Part shown: positions 1-8,463 of the stretch, piece by piece
How positions within the stretch are numbered: position 1 is the first letter of the stretch
Layout of the letters: every line of letters begins with the position of its first letter
DNA from: an uncultured Bacteroidales bacterium
GTDB taxonomy: Bacteria > Bacteroidota > Bacteroidia > Bacteroidales > Bacteroidaceae
Reading direction: 5' to 3'
Length of the DNA: 64,000 bases
Assembly (NCBI GenBank): GCA_902768605.1
Contig: CACXLY010000004.1
Coordinates: forward strand, 1 to 64,000
Notes under the pieces: generated by a model
What the model was told of the DNA's origin: nothing
The model's input: the letters and a program-made list of their open reading frames with translations, nothing else
Databases searched by the model: none
Program-made: the position numbers and the translations under genes

Positions 1-270
1 AGCATTGATGAGCGCCACAACACAGGGGCCTCCGATGTTTTCCTTGTCTGCCTTTTGTCCTTCGGTAAGGCGAGGCAGTATGTCCGATACGAACGACTGC
101 CCGGCAAAGCGCTCCAACTCCTCCTCGAAGGTCAGCTTGCCAGGCTCCAATCCACCGCCGCCAGCCTTCTTGCTCATGTATTTGCTGAACTCTTTCGACT
201 GGAAATCGACACTTCCATAAATGCGGTCGACGAGGCAACAACCTACGCCGCTGATGCTTATTCGCTTCAT
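1..270 (-). CDS. PfkB-type carbohydrate kinase, N-terminal part (runs off the left edge)
   Basis: The 90 visible codons start at ATG 270 (MKRISISGVGCCLVDRIYGS) and continue past base 1. The first strand (ISGVGCCLVDRIY), a glycine-rich stretch (AGGGGLEPGKLTFEEELERF) and IGGPCVVALINA match the start of the Bacteroidales carbohydrate kinase family of the ribokinase/PfkB fold, which phosphorylates sugars with ATP in the cytoplasm. The ATP site and catalytic Asp lie outside the window. It is last in a minus-strand series: aldolase, D-lyxose isomerase, four-helix-bundle gene, kinase. Isomerase, kinase and aldolase are what a pathway isomerising, phosphorylating and cleaving a ketose would need, which is inference. 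The substrate cannot be read from this fragment. Confidence 0.72.
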   Translation of the reverse strand, partial: MKRISISGVGCCLVDRIYGSVDFQSKEFSKYMSKKAGGGGLEPGKLTFEEELERFAGQSFVSDILPRLTEGQKADKENIGGPCVVALINA

Positions 271-283
271 TTCATTACGCTTT

Positions 284-317
284 TTGACAACGGACAACAG
301 ACAACGGACAACAGACC
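284..317. repeat. Microsatellite-like repeat, ACGGACAACAGACA words
   Basis: This is a short run of the words GACAACGGACAACAGACA between the kinase and the four-helix-bundle gene. An inverted copy of the same word family lies at 692-720, on the other side of that gene, and related words recur at 1412-1470. Confidence 0.6.
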
Positions 318-326
318 CCGCTCCTG

Positions 327-686
327 TTATTCCTTTTGTTTTTTTAAATATAATAATAAATTGTAAATCCCTCCTGAGAGAGAGAGAAGTCTGGAAGTAA
401 GTAATTCTCTTTCTTTGCTTGTGCAGAATTGAAAATCTTCACATAAATAAAGCATACTTTTAACTTCGGAACAACTGCCTTTAGCAACATTCAGGAAATA
501 AATAAATCTTGAGTCTGAACCAGATTCGAAACCTTCGGCGATGTTGTTCATGATGGAAACTGCCGCGCGTTGTATTTGGTCACGAAACCCGTAATCACGA
601 CAAGATGACATCATTTTATAAATATCATTGACGAAGCTTCTGGCTTCATGCCAAATCCTCAAATTCTCAACGCCCCTCTCCGCCAT
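327..686 (-). CDS. Four-helix-bundle protein (23S rRNA intervening-sequence protein family)
   Basis: The 119-aa product has the family hallmarks: an N-terminal NLRIWHEARSFVNDIYKMM helix, the central FRDQIQRAAVSIMNNIAEG motif and a C-terminal leucine-rich helix. The family (TIGR02436-like) is usually 115-125 aa, so this is full length. Members are encoded in 23S rRNA intervening sequences or as free-standing genes; their function is poorly known. Here it sits inside a sugar cluster between isomerase and kinase, flanked by inverted copies of one microsatellite-like word (284-317 and 692-720), which suggests it arrived separately. No role in sugar metabolism is implied. Confidence 0.82.
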   Translation of the reverse strand: MAERGVENLRIWHEARSFVNDIYKMMSSCRDYGFRDQIQRAAVSIMNNIAEGFESGSDSRFIYFLNVAKGSCSEVKSMLYLCEDFQFCTSKERELLTSRLLSLSGGIYNLLLYLKKQKE

Positions 687-691
687 AGTCA

Positions 692-720
692 GTTGTCTGT
701 TGTCTATTGTCTGTTGTCTA
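692..720. repeat. Microsatellite-like repeat, inverted copy
   Basis: GTTGTCTGTTGTCTATTGTC words, the reverse complement of the family at 284-317. The two copies bracket the four-helix-bundle gene in inverted orientation. Confidence 0.55.
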
Positions 721-1395
721 TTTTAAGAACTTGCCGTAGTCCGAGCAAAGCAGGTGCAGGGGTTCTTCATCCTCGATGATATCGGGGAAGCGACCAACGG
801 GTTCGTGGAAGCGGTTGTCGGAAGTGTCGTCGTTGCACTGGCTGACTTCGCCCACCATTACCTTTCCCTTGCCTGGCTCGCCGTAGAAACGATGGTAGAG
901 GTACTGCTCCATGCAGATGCTTTGACCTGGCTTGAGGATGACTTTGCCGCCCGGCTCCATCGTGTGCTCAATGCCGTCGATGCGGAAATGAACCGTCGTA
1001 TCGGCAAACTGCTCGTCCTTGTCGGCATTGTAAAGCTCGATGACGAGGTTGCCGCCACCGCGATTGATGATGTCCTCCATCTTCGACCAATGGAAGTGCA
1101 TCGGCGTCTCCTGAAGCTCGTCCACTATCATAATCTTCTCGGCATAAGGTTTCTTATCGACGCCATACTTGCCGTTTCTGATGGTGAAGAGGAAGAGGCC
1201 GCAACGCTTGAAGTCGCCCGAGCCGAAGTCTGTAATGTCCCAGCCGAGCATGCGCTCTACGATGTAGTCCACTTTGTCGCGGTTTGCCTTCCAATCGGCA
1301 ACGCTCCATTCTGCCCATTCGGGCAACACAAACTGCCGCGAAGCCAGAAACTCCTTGGCCTCACGAATGATTTGATTGATTTCGCTACGTTTCAT
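718..1395 (-). CDS. D-lyxose/D-mannose ketol-isomerase (cupin)
   Basis: The 225-aa product matches the YdaE-like D-lyxose isomerase family, cytoplasmic metal-dependent cupins that interconvert D-lyxose and D-xylulose or D-mannose and D-fructose. The metal site is visible: H100 and H102 in METPMHFHW-like context (ETPMHFHWSKMEDI), E107, and H168 in QYLYHRFYGE. Length is normal for the family. The start ATG 1395 gives MKRSEINQIIREAKEFL, the usual N-terminus. It lies about 75 bp downstream of the aldolase on the same strand, which supports a shared sugar pathway. Actual substrate preference is not determinable here. Confidence 0.85.
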   Translation of the reverse strand: MKRSEINQIIREAKEFLASRQFVLPEWAEWSVADWKANRDKVDYIVERMLGWDITDFGSGDFKRCGLFLFTIRNGKYGVDKKPYAEKIMIVDELQETPMHFHWSKMEDIINRGGGNLVIELYNADKDEQFADTTVHFRIDGIEHTMEPGGKVILKPGQSICMEQYLYHRFYGEPGKGKVMVGEVSQCNDDTSDNRFHEPVGRFPDIIEDEEPLHLLCSDYGKFLK

Positions 1396-1470
1396 ATTAT
1401 ATTATTTTTGACGACGGACAACGGACTACCGACAAATGAAGTCTTATATCCGTTATCTGTTGTCTGTTGT

Positions 1471-2304
1471 CTATAGTCTTTTGTCACTCTCAAAGAGCAT
1501 GATATGTTCCTTGACGACCTCCCTCGAGGCGTCTATCATGACCTGTTTCAGAGGCACATATTCCTCATCGGGTTTCCCCGCGAGGCGCTCGTTGATGCGC
1601 TTCATGATACGGCGCTGGATGGCAGTCGCCACGTTTATTTTGCAGATGCCATTGTGGATGCAGGCCTTGAAATCCTCCTCGCTCGTGCCGCTTCCGCCGT
1701 GAAGGACGAGTGGCAGACGGTTTGCCTCGTGAATCTCGATGAGTCGCCCAATGTTGAGCTGCGGGGTGTGAACGTAATGTCCATGCAGGTTGCCGATGGC
1801 GATGGCGAGTGCGTCGATGCCCGTCTGCTGCACAAAGCGAACCGACTCATCCACATCGGTGAAGACATCGGCTGTATCCACGCCCGAATTTCCCACTTTG
1901 CCCAGTTCGGCTTCCACGTCCACGCCGGCAGCCTTCGCGATTCGCGTCACCAGGCTCGTCACCTTGACATTCTCTTCGAAGGGCAGAGCAGCGCCGTCGA
2001 ACATGACAGAGGTGAAGCCGAGGCGAATGGCGCGGACGCAGGTTTCAAGGCTCTGGCCGTGGTCGAGATGCACACAAACGGGCACAGACGACCTGCGGGC
2101 TGCCTCGAGATAAAGCGGAGCCATCAGCTCCATCGGCGCTTCCGGGAACTGAACCTCAGCGAGTTGCAGGATGATTGGGGAGCGCAAGTCCTCGGCCGCC
2201 TCGAGTGCTCCCATCACATTCTCAAGGCTAAGACTGTTGAAAGCACCAACCGCGTAATGCCGCTCGTTGGCATCTTTCAGTATTTCACTCAGGGTAACTA
2301 ACAT
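1471..2304 (-). CDS. Class II (zinc) ketose-bisphosphate aldolase
   Basis: A class II aldolase of 277 aa in the fructose- or tagatose-bisphosphate aldolase family, which cleaves ketose bisphosphates into two triose units. Visible motifs are VHLDHGQSLETC with D81 and zinc ligand H82, the phosphate-binding LHGGSGTSEEDF, and KINVATAIQ. I chose ATG 2304 (MLVTLSEILKDANERHYAVG), the usual N-terminus of the family; the frame stays open to 2355 but that extension looks non-native. A promoter-like TAAATTTG lies at 2395-2402. It is the first gene of the sugar cluster. Fructose- versus tagatose-type specificity is not resolved. Confidence 0.85.
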   Translation of the reverse strand: MLVTLSEILKDANERHYAVGAFNSLSLENVMGALEAAEDLRSPIILQLAEVQFPEAPMELMAPLYLEAARRSSVPVCVHLDHGQSLETCVRAIRLGFTSVMFDGAALPFEENVKVTSLVTRIAKAAGVDVEAELGKVGNSGVDTADVFTDVDESVRFVQQTGIDALAIAIGNLHGHYVHTPQLNIGRLIEIHEANRLPLVLHGGSGTSEEDFKACIHNGICKINVATAIQRRIMKRINERLAGKPDEEYVPLKQVMIDASREVVKEHIMLFESDKRL

Positions 2305-2394
2305 TTGATGTTTGTAGGTTAAAAGTTGTTTGTTATTGAGGCAGAAGCCAGCCAAAGCGGCGGCAAATGCCAGTTGTCATTTAGTTTTCGCCTA

Positions 2395-2402
2395 CAAATT
2401 TA
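2395..2402 (-). promoter_or_regulatory. Predicted -7 box for the aldolase cluster
   Basis: On the minus strand this reads TAAATTTG, matching the Bacteroidetes TAnnTTTG box, about 90 nt before the aldolase start at 2304. Confidence 0.5.
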
Positions 2403-2483
2403 GTAATTTTTACGCACATCTCGTACAAGTTTGCCCTTTTTTTTTCTTTGCGACAAGAAACAATTCCTTTCGTCTCACTCAAC

Positions 2484-2640
2484 TTGACACGTCATCTCAC
2501 CCAACCTGACACATTAAGTTGCTCAACTTGACACGTTAAGTAGTTTGATTTATCATGTACTTGCAATTGCAAGTTCATGTACATTCAATTGCAAGTTCAT
2601 GTACTTGCAAACCCTTTGACGTGTCGGGTTGACTTCTGCG
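2484..2640. repeat. Composite intergenic repeat: GACACGT words plus TTGCAATTGCAAGT words
   Basis: Three CAAC(T/C)TGACACGT-like words come first, then a block of near-palindromic ACTTGCAATTGCAAGT and CATGTAC words, and finally a reversed GACGTGTCGGGTTGA. A second copy with the same three-part order lies at 54405-54605. No coding sequence or recognised RNA was seen here. Confidence 0.7.
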
Positions 2641-2724
2641 ACGCGTGAACCCGGGGAATTCGAAGTGTGACAAACGAAAAGAGAGCTGCCCGGAACGGAC
2701 AACTCCCTCTCAACCTAAACACCG

Positions 2725-2799
<75 letters not shown>

Positions 2800-2860
2800 T
2801 TAAGATTTGCAATTCGACAAATGGCGACTGTCGATTCGTCTCTTGCCCTTAATTGCGATG

Positions 2861-2868
2861 CAAAGGTA
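2861..2868 (-). promoter_or_regulatory. Predicted -7 box for tRNA-Ala
   Basis: Minus-strand TACCTTTG fits TAnnTTTG and lies about 63 nt upstream of the mature tRNA 5' end. Confidence 0.6.
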
Positions 2869-2963
2869 CGACTTTTAATTCATAATTCATAATTCATAGT
2901 TCATAATTTTTCCATTTAGGCGTTTTTTTTGTCATCTATACATTATTTATATATATTTTTTCG

Positions 2964-2971
2964 TAACTTTG
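2964..2971 (+). promoter_or_regulatory. Predicted -7 box for the M6 protease run
   Basis: TAACTTTG fits the Bacteroidetes -7 consensus. A possible TTG start at 2969 overlaps this box, so translation more likely begins at ATG 2984 or 2999. Confidence 0.6.
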
Positions 2972-2983
2972 GCGCGCCAAATT

Positions 2984-5029
2984 ATGAACTTCGAAACGAT
3001 GAAACAATATTCTGCATCTGTCAACAATCGACTCAGAACAGTACTGAGCCTCTTTTTCCTCAGCCTTGCGCTCTGGATTTCAGCCGTTCCGGCGCTTAGG
3101 GTACGCCGAAGTGTCACGCTCGATGACGGGCGGACCGTGATGGTGACGGCTTATGGCGACGAACATTTCGACTATTTCCTGACCGACGACGGCGAGGTGG
3201 TCCTGGGCGAGGATAGCGTCTTCCACGCCACAGGCCTCAGCCGTCAGGAATTCTTCGCCACTATGCCGGAGGTGCCCTCCCTGCCCAGCTATACCAGGAG
3301 GAAAGTGGGCAGCGTGGCTTCCGCCCTGGTGAAACCCACGGGGGTGAAGAAGATTCCCGTCATCCTGACTGCATTCAGCGACAAGGAGTTCAGCGTGGCC
3401 AGTACCGACCAAGGCGTCAACACCTTCTACGACAACTTCTTCAACGGCACAGACATCTACGAGAGCACAGGCAACTGGGGTAGCGTGAGACAGTACTTCA
3501 TTGACCAAAGCATGGGGCAGTTCATGCCGGAATTCACCATCATCGGCCCCGTGCAGCTCGACAGCGTATATAGCTACTACGGCAAGCAAAGCGGGAGCAC
3601 GAAGGACCTGCACTATAGCGAGTTCGTCAAGATGTCTTTCACGAAAGCCCTTGAGCTGAGAAACGACTGGACCGAATTCGACAACAACGGCGACGGGAAA
3701 GTCGATATGTGCGTCATCATCTATGCGGGACTGGGACAGAACTACACCAACTCCTACGGCGACAAGAATACCATCTGGCCTCAGGAAATGCCGACGTCGT
3801 ACACCATCAACGGCACGACGCTCATGGGATGCTCCTCGACGTGCGAGTTGCGCCCGACAGCTGCGGCAGGCGGCGTGATAACATCGTGGCAGCCAGACGG
3901 TATCGGCGTCTCCATCCACGAGATAAGCCACGCACTTGGCCTGCCAGACCTCTACGACAAGAACAATGTGGAGTTCGGCCTGGACTATTGGAGCATCATG
4001 GACTACGGCATGTACACGAGGGCGTCGAAGGTTCCGGTGGGCTACACGGCATACGAACGCGAGTTCATGGGCTGGCAGCAGACGGAGACCATCGACGGGC
4101 CATGCACCCTCCACCTCAGTTGCTTCGACCGAGGCGGCAAGGGCTACAAGCTCGTCAATGATGCCAATCCGAACGAATACTACATCCTCGACAACCGCCA
4201 GGCCATGGGATGGGACTGGGGAGCCTGCAGCAACCGAGGCCACGGGATGCTGGTCTATCACGTCGACTACAAGTCGAGCCTCTGGACAGGCAACAACGTG
4301 AACACCCTTTGGACAAATGCCGACCCCACGAAATCCCACGACCATCAGTCGCTGACAATCATCCCGGCAAACAACTCGCTTATAGGCAGCAACAATTGCA
4401 ACGGGAACACGAACGTCTGGAGGGAAAGCCTGATGGGCAATCCCTTCCCTGGCACTACCGAGAACCACGAGCTGACCGACGAATCGCTGCCTGCCAGCAT
4501 CGTCTATACAGGCGGATTCATGGGCAAGCCTCTCGTGGATATCTATGAGACGGAGGACGGCGTCATCACCCTCAAAGTGATGCCTCTCGGCACACTCGAC
4601 AAGCCGACCGGACTGACCGTAGAAGACGTCACCAACAGAAAGGTGGTTGCCGTCTGGGACGACATAGAGGAGGCAGAGCTCTACAACCTGCGCCTCTATT
4701 GCAACGGCGAACTTGTATTCGAGCAGGACAGCATAGCAGGCAACTCCTTCGAGCTCGACGACCTCAGGATGAACGTTGACTACGTCTATTCTGTTCAAGC
4801 GATAAGCGACACCTATCGCAACAGCGAGTGGGCCGAGAGCGGTAACTTCCGCGACTTCCTCACCGGCATAAGCGAGATGACGACAAGCACCGAGAGGGTT
4901 CGCATCTACGACACGAACGGCCGATTCGTCGGTGAATGCTATGCCGACGAGCTCTACCGCTACTCGCTCAGGCACGGCATCTACATCGTTCGACGCTCTG
5001 ATGGCAAGACGAAAAAGATAATGATATGA
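2984..5029 (+). CDS. Secreted M6 family metalloprotease (first of a tandem pair)
   Basis: The 681-aa product is predicted to be an exported zinc metalloprotease of the M6 (immune inhibitor A-like) family. A hydrophobic signal peptide (TVLSLFFLSLALWISAVPA) is followed by a pro-region. The catalytic domain carries HEISHALGLPDLYD with H312, E313 and H316, and downstream SIMDYGMY. A beta-rich, fibronectin-like region follows. The last 40 residues (RVRIYDTNGRFVGE ... GIYIVRRSDGK) resemble a C-terminal sorting domain of the type IX secretion kind, so surface display is plausible. ATG 2984 was chosen because an earlier TTG lies inside the promoter box; ATG 2999 is an alternative. It overlaps the next protease by 4 bp. 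Confidence 0.87.
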   Translation: MNFETMKQYSASVNNRLRTVLSLFFLSLALWISAVPALRVRRSVTLDDGRTVMVTAYGDEHFDYFLTDDGEVVLGEDSVFHATGLSRQEFFATMPEVPSLPSYTRRKVGSVASALVKPTGVKKIPVILTAFSDKEFSVASTDQGVNTFYDNFFNGTDIYESTGNWGSVRQYFIDQSMGQFMPEFTIIGPVQLDSVYSYYGKQSGSTKDLHYSEFVKMSFTKALELRNDWTEFDNNGDGKVDMCVIIYAGLGQNYTNSYGDKNTIWPQEMPTSYTINGTTLMGCSSTCELRPTAAAGGVITSWQPDGIGVSIHEISHALGLPDLYDKNNVEFGLDYWSIMDYGMYTRASKVPVGYTAYEREFMGWQQTETIDGPCTLHLSCFDRGGKGYKLVNDANPNEYYILDNRQAMGWDWGACSNRGHGMLVYHVDYKSSLWTGNNVNTLWTNADPTKSHDHQSLTIIPANNSLIGSNNCNGNTNVWRESLMGNPFPGTTENHELTDESLPASIVYTGGFMGKPLVDIYETEDGVITLKVMPLGTLDKPTGLTVEDVTNRKVVAVWDDIEEAELYNLRLYCNGELVFEQDSIAGNSFELDDLRMNVDYVYSVQAISDTYRNSEWAESGNFRDFLTGISEMTTSTERVRIYDTNGRFVGECYADELYRYSLRHGIYIVRRSDGKTKKIMI

Positions 5030-6678
5030 GGCGGAACATCTTGCTTTTTCTCCTCGGTCTCTATGCCTCGATGCTCTTTTCTGTTCCCGCCAAGAGGGAA
5101 CGCTGCACGCTGACGCTCCCCGATGGCTCAACCATCCAGGCCACCTGGACAGGCGATGAGGCGATGCACTTCTACCTGACAGATGACGGCAGATGCCTCC
5201 AATGCGACGACAAGGGCTTTGCTCATTTCGTCGATGCCGAGCAGCTTCATCAGAGATGGAAAGCTAAGACGGCTAAGCGGCAAGCCTTTAGGGCAAAGCG
5301 ATTCGCCTCGAGCCAAAGGAAAGCAAAAAGGGCGATGACCGGCAGCAAACGCGGTCTCGTCATCCTTGTGCAGTTCCCCGATGTGCCTTTCTATTACACG
5401 AACTCGACGTTCCAAAACTTCTTCAACGAAATAGACTACTACGACGACATCAATGTCGGCTCCGTCCGCGACTATTTCCTCAGCCAAAGCTACGGACAGT
5501 TCGACTTTACCTTCGACGTGATAGGTCCCATCACGATGCCTGACTCGCTTTATCATTACGGACGCAACAACCCGTATGGCGACGACCGGCATCCTGCGGT
5601 AATGGTCAAGCAAGCTATCGAGATGATAGACGACGAGGTGGATTTCAGCGAATACGACTGGGACAAGGACGGCGAGGTGGAACAAATCTTCATCATTCAT
5701 TCGGGTTACGACGAAGCGCAAAGCAGGACGAACGACCACATATGGTCGCATGCCTGGACGCTTACCGAAGCTATTGATGAAGGCGACGGCGACGGACCAG
5801 TCACCGTGGACGGCGTCGTCGTTGACAGCTACGCCACAAGTGCCGAGCTGCGAGGCAGGGCAAACGATTTCATCGCAGGCATCGGGACGGCCTGCCACGA
5901 GTTCTCCCATTGCTTCGGACTGCCCGACTTCTACGACACGGATGGCAAGAACTTCGGCATGGACACGTGGAGCCTGATGGATTACGGCGAGTACAACGGC
6001 AACGGGGGTTGTCCCGCCGGCTTCACAAGCTACGAAAGAATGTTCTGCGGATGGCTCGAACCAAGCGTATTGACCGAGCCCGTTCGCGTCGTCGGCATGC
6101 CGGCCCTGACATCGAGCCCCTCCGCATATATATTAAGGAATAGCGGAAAGAGCGACGAATACTATCTTTTCGAGAACCGACAAAAGCAGAGCTGGGACAA
6201 GTACCTTGGCGGCCACGGAATGCTCATCCTGCATGTCGATTACGACAGCCTCGCCTGGGCAGAGAACGCGGTAAACGTCTTTCGCTCGCATCAACGCATG
6301 ACCATCATCCCCGCCGACAACATCCTCTATTCCGGCACATTAGCTGGCGACACCTGGCCCCAGTCGGACAAGACCGAACTCACAGACAACTCCACTCCCG
6401 CTGCCAGCCTCTACAACCCCAATGCCGAGGGAAACCTCTTCATGAACCACTCTATCACGGAGATAAGCGAGTCGGGCGATGGACTGATTGGCTTTGTGTT
6501 CGACGAGCAGGCACTTGGCATCGAGGCTGTTGATGAGGGACAGGGAATCAAGGATAACGTTATCTACAACCTTTCGGGACAGCGCTTGGCGAGACCGCAA
6601 AAAGGCATCAACATCATAAACGGCAAGAAATATTATGAGAAAGACAATTCTTCTTCTGCTCGCGAGTCTTTGCATTAA
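5026..6678 (+). CDS. Secreted M6 family metalloprotease (second of a tandem pair)
   Basis: The 550-aa product starts in an ATGA overlap with the preceding M6 gene, so translation is probably coupled. The signal peptide is NILLFLLGLYASMLFSVPA. The catalytic motif HEFSHCFGLPDFYD has H291, E292 and H295, followed by SLMDYGEYNGNGG. The shared N-terminal pro-region (LPDGSTIQATWTGDEAMHFY) and zinc motif show it is a paralogue of the upstream gene. It lacks the fibronectin-like region and ends with the common tail VIYNLSGQRLARPQKGINII. Its last 17 residues run into the following gene's start, so the frame extends slightly past the usual GKK tail end. Substrate is unknown; extracellular proteolysis is the family role. 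Confidence 0.87.
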   Translation: MRRNILLFLLGLYASMLFSVPAKRERCTLTLPDGSTIQATWTGDEAMHFYLTDDGRCLQCDDKGFAHFVDAEQLHQRWKAKTAKRQAFRAKRFASSQRKAKRAMTGSKRGLVILVQFPDVPFYYTNSTFQNFFNEIDYYDDINVGSVRDYFLSQSYGQFDFTFDVIGPITMPDSLYHYGRNNPYGDDRHPAVMVKQAIEMIDDEVDFSEYDWDKDGEVEQIFIIHSGYDEAQSRTNDHIWSHAWTLTEAIDEGDGDGPVTVDGVVVDSYATSAELRGRANDFIAGIGTACHEFSHCFGLPDFYDTDGKNFGMDTWSLMDYGEYNGNGGCPAGFTSYERMFCGWLEPSVLTEPVRVVGMPALTSSPSAYILRNSGKSDEYYLFENRQKQSWDKYLGGHGMLILHVDYDSLAWAENAVNVFRSHQRMTIIPADNILYSGTLAGDTWPQSDKTELTDNSTPAASLYNPNAEGNLFMNHSITEISESGDGLIGFVFDEQALGIEAVDEGQGIKDNVIYNLSGQRLARPQKGINIINGKKYYEKDNSSSARESLH

Positions 6679-8461
6679 TGCAAGTGCGGGCACGATGGCT
6701 CGATACGACGGCACGCGCATCTTCTGGGATTCACGTTCGCCCGTGACGGTTTTCAACGGCGGTGGCTACGCCCGGCTCATCGAGCTGCAAGACGGACGAC
6801 TGCTGGCCTGCTGCGAAAGTGGCGGCATCAAAATCAGTTTCTCCTCGAATAAGGGCCAGACATGGACTTCACCCAAGCTTATCGCGCCCAATTCCAACAA
6901 CACTCCCAACTGCGTGCCCGACCTCATTCAGCTTGCCGACGGCACCATCGTCGTTGGCTACAATCCCCGTCCCTCGCAGCCTTATACCGAAGACCGACGC
7001 TTTGGCATCCGCGTTAGGCGCAGCACCGATAACGGCAAGACCTGGTCGGACGAAATCTTTGTCTATGATGCCGACTACACTTTCGAGAACGGTTGTTGGG
7101 AGCCATCCTTTCTCCAGCTGCCCAGCGGGGAGCTTCAATTGTACTTCGCAGACGAGAGTCCCTTCAAGCACAACGGCGACCAGCAGATATCGCTCTGTCG
7201 CAGCTCGGACGGCGGACTGACCTGGACTGCCCCCAAGCGCGTGTCGTATCGAAGCGGCTATCGCGACGGAATGCCCGTCCCCGTGCTGCTTGCCGACCAG
7301 AAGAACATCGTGATTGCCATCGAGGACAACGGTTGGAGCGGCGTAGGCGACTTCTTGCCGACGACGGTTCGCACATCGCTCTCAAACAACTGGCGTGGCA
7401 GCACATACGTCAGCGGCTCGAGCGCCCAGCGCAATCGCAGCATAAACTACGACTATTGCCCAATGGCAAAAGGCGGAGCGCCATACCTGCGCGTCCTTCC
7501 CGGCGGCGAGACAGTCCTCTCGCATCAGTCCAAACACGGCGACGGCGACAACATGAAGATGTATGTTTACGTCGGAAACAAGCAGGCAAAAGACTTCAAG
7601 GCAATGTCCCGACCATTCTATCAGGGCACGACGAAAGGCTGTTGGTGGAACTCGCTCGCCGTCATCGATACGGGTATCGTAGTGGCTGTGGGCGGCATGG
7701 ACGGCAAAATCAGCATCGTGAAAGGCTATCCGATGAAGCAGTTTCAAGCCCCTTACGGCACACCTCAAATTGACGGACGCCACTCCTCCGCCGATATCTA
7801 TTACCATTCGACAGCCAAGCAAGTCCCGATGGGCAACGAGACGGGCACGTTCTCCTACACCGATTTTGCCTACGACGACACCCATCTCTACATGACCTGC
7901 CTCGTCTATCGACAGAAAGCACGCAGCGAAGAGCCTTTCCCCGACGGCATCAATTTCTATGTGGACAGCAAGGGAGCCAACACAAACGTCCCCATGCCAA
8001 CATCTTACAAGTTCAATATCTTGCCGAACGGCACGCTGACTGTCAGCCAAGGAAACGGCGCCGAATGGGAGCAAACGCAAATGGAGGGAGCGAACGCCGC
8101 CTGCGTCGTCACTTCTTCCAACTATCGCATTGAGCTCGCCATTCCCTGGACAGCCCTCGGACTCACGTCTCTCCCATTCGAACAACACATCAGCGTCAAC
8201 CTCGAGACACTTACCGGCGACGGCACGGTGCAGCTCGTAGAAGGCATTGCCGATGCCTCGAACATGAAGCCAGCCACATGGGTTCCGCTCTGCCTCATCA
8301 AGTCGCAAGACCAGACAAGCATCGCAGCCCCCCGCTCCAGCCAGGCTGACCGCAAGCCTTACAACCTGGCAGGCATACAAATCGTAAATGGTAAATGGTC
8401 AAATGGTGAATTGCCCAGGGGCATAGTCATCCAAAACGGCAAGAAGACACTGCGGCGCTGA
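6635..8461 (+). CDS. Secreted BNR/sialidase-like protein with CBM9-like C-terminal region
   Basis: The 608-aa exported protein starts with MRKTILLLLASLCINASAG. The N-terminal two thirds form a sialidase-type beta-propeller with Asp-box repeats: SSNKGQTW, RSTDNGKTW and RSSDGGLTW. After about residue 380 a CBM9-like beta-sandwich begins (FSYTDFAYDDTHLYMTCLVY, ELAIPWTALGL). It ends in the YNLAGIQIVNG...GIVIQNGKK tail. It overlaps the second M6 gene by 44 bp and stops 2 bp before uvrB. The canonical sialidase Arg triad could not be verified by eye, so exo-sialidase activity is not established; another glycosidase or a binding role is possible. Confidence 0.75.
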   Translation: MRKTILLLLASLCINASAGTMARYDGTRIFWDSRSPVTVFNGGGYARLIELQDGRLLACCESGGIKISFSSNKGQTWTSPKLIAPNSNNTPNCVPDLIQLADGTIVVGYNPRPSQPYTEDRRFGIRVRRSTDNGKTWSDEIFVYDADYTFENGCWEPSFLQLPSGELQLYFADESPFKHNGDQQISLCRSSDGGLTWTAPKRVSYRSGYRDGMPVPVLLADQKNIVIAIEDNGWSGVGDFLPTTVRTSLSNNWRGSTYVSGSSAQRNRSINYDYCPMAKGGAPYLRVLPGGETVLSHQSKHGDGDNMKMYVYVGNKQAKDFKAMSRPFYQGTTKGCWWNSLAVIDTGIVVAVGGMDGKISIVKGYPMKQFQAPYGTPQIDGRHSSADIYYHSTAKQVPMGNETGTFSYTDFAYDDTHLYMTCLVYRQKARSEEPFPDGINFYVDSKGANTNVPMPTSYKFNILPNGTLTVSQGNGAEWEQTQMEGANAACVVTSSNYRIELAIPWTALGLTSLPFEQHISVNLETLTGDGTVQLVEGIADASNMKPATWVPLCLIKSQDQTSIAAPRSSQADRKPYNLAGIQIVNGKWSNGELPRGIVIQNGKKTLRR

Positions 8462-8463
8462 AA

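Noticed and set aside
3080..5131. A 683-codon open frame antisense to the first M6 protease
   Set aside because: It is a shadow of GC-rich codon use. It has no domain, while the plus strand has signal peptide, zinc motif and conserved tail.
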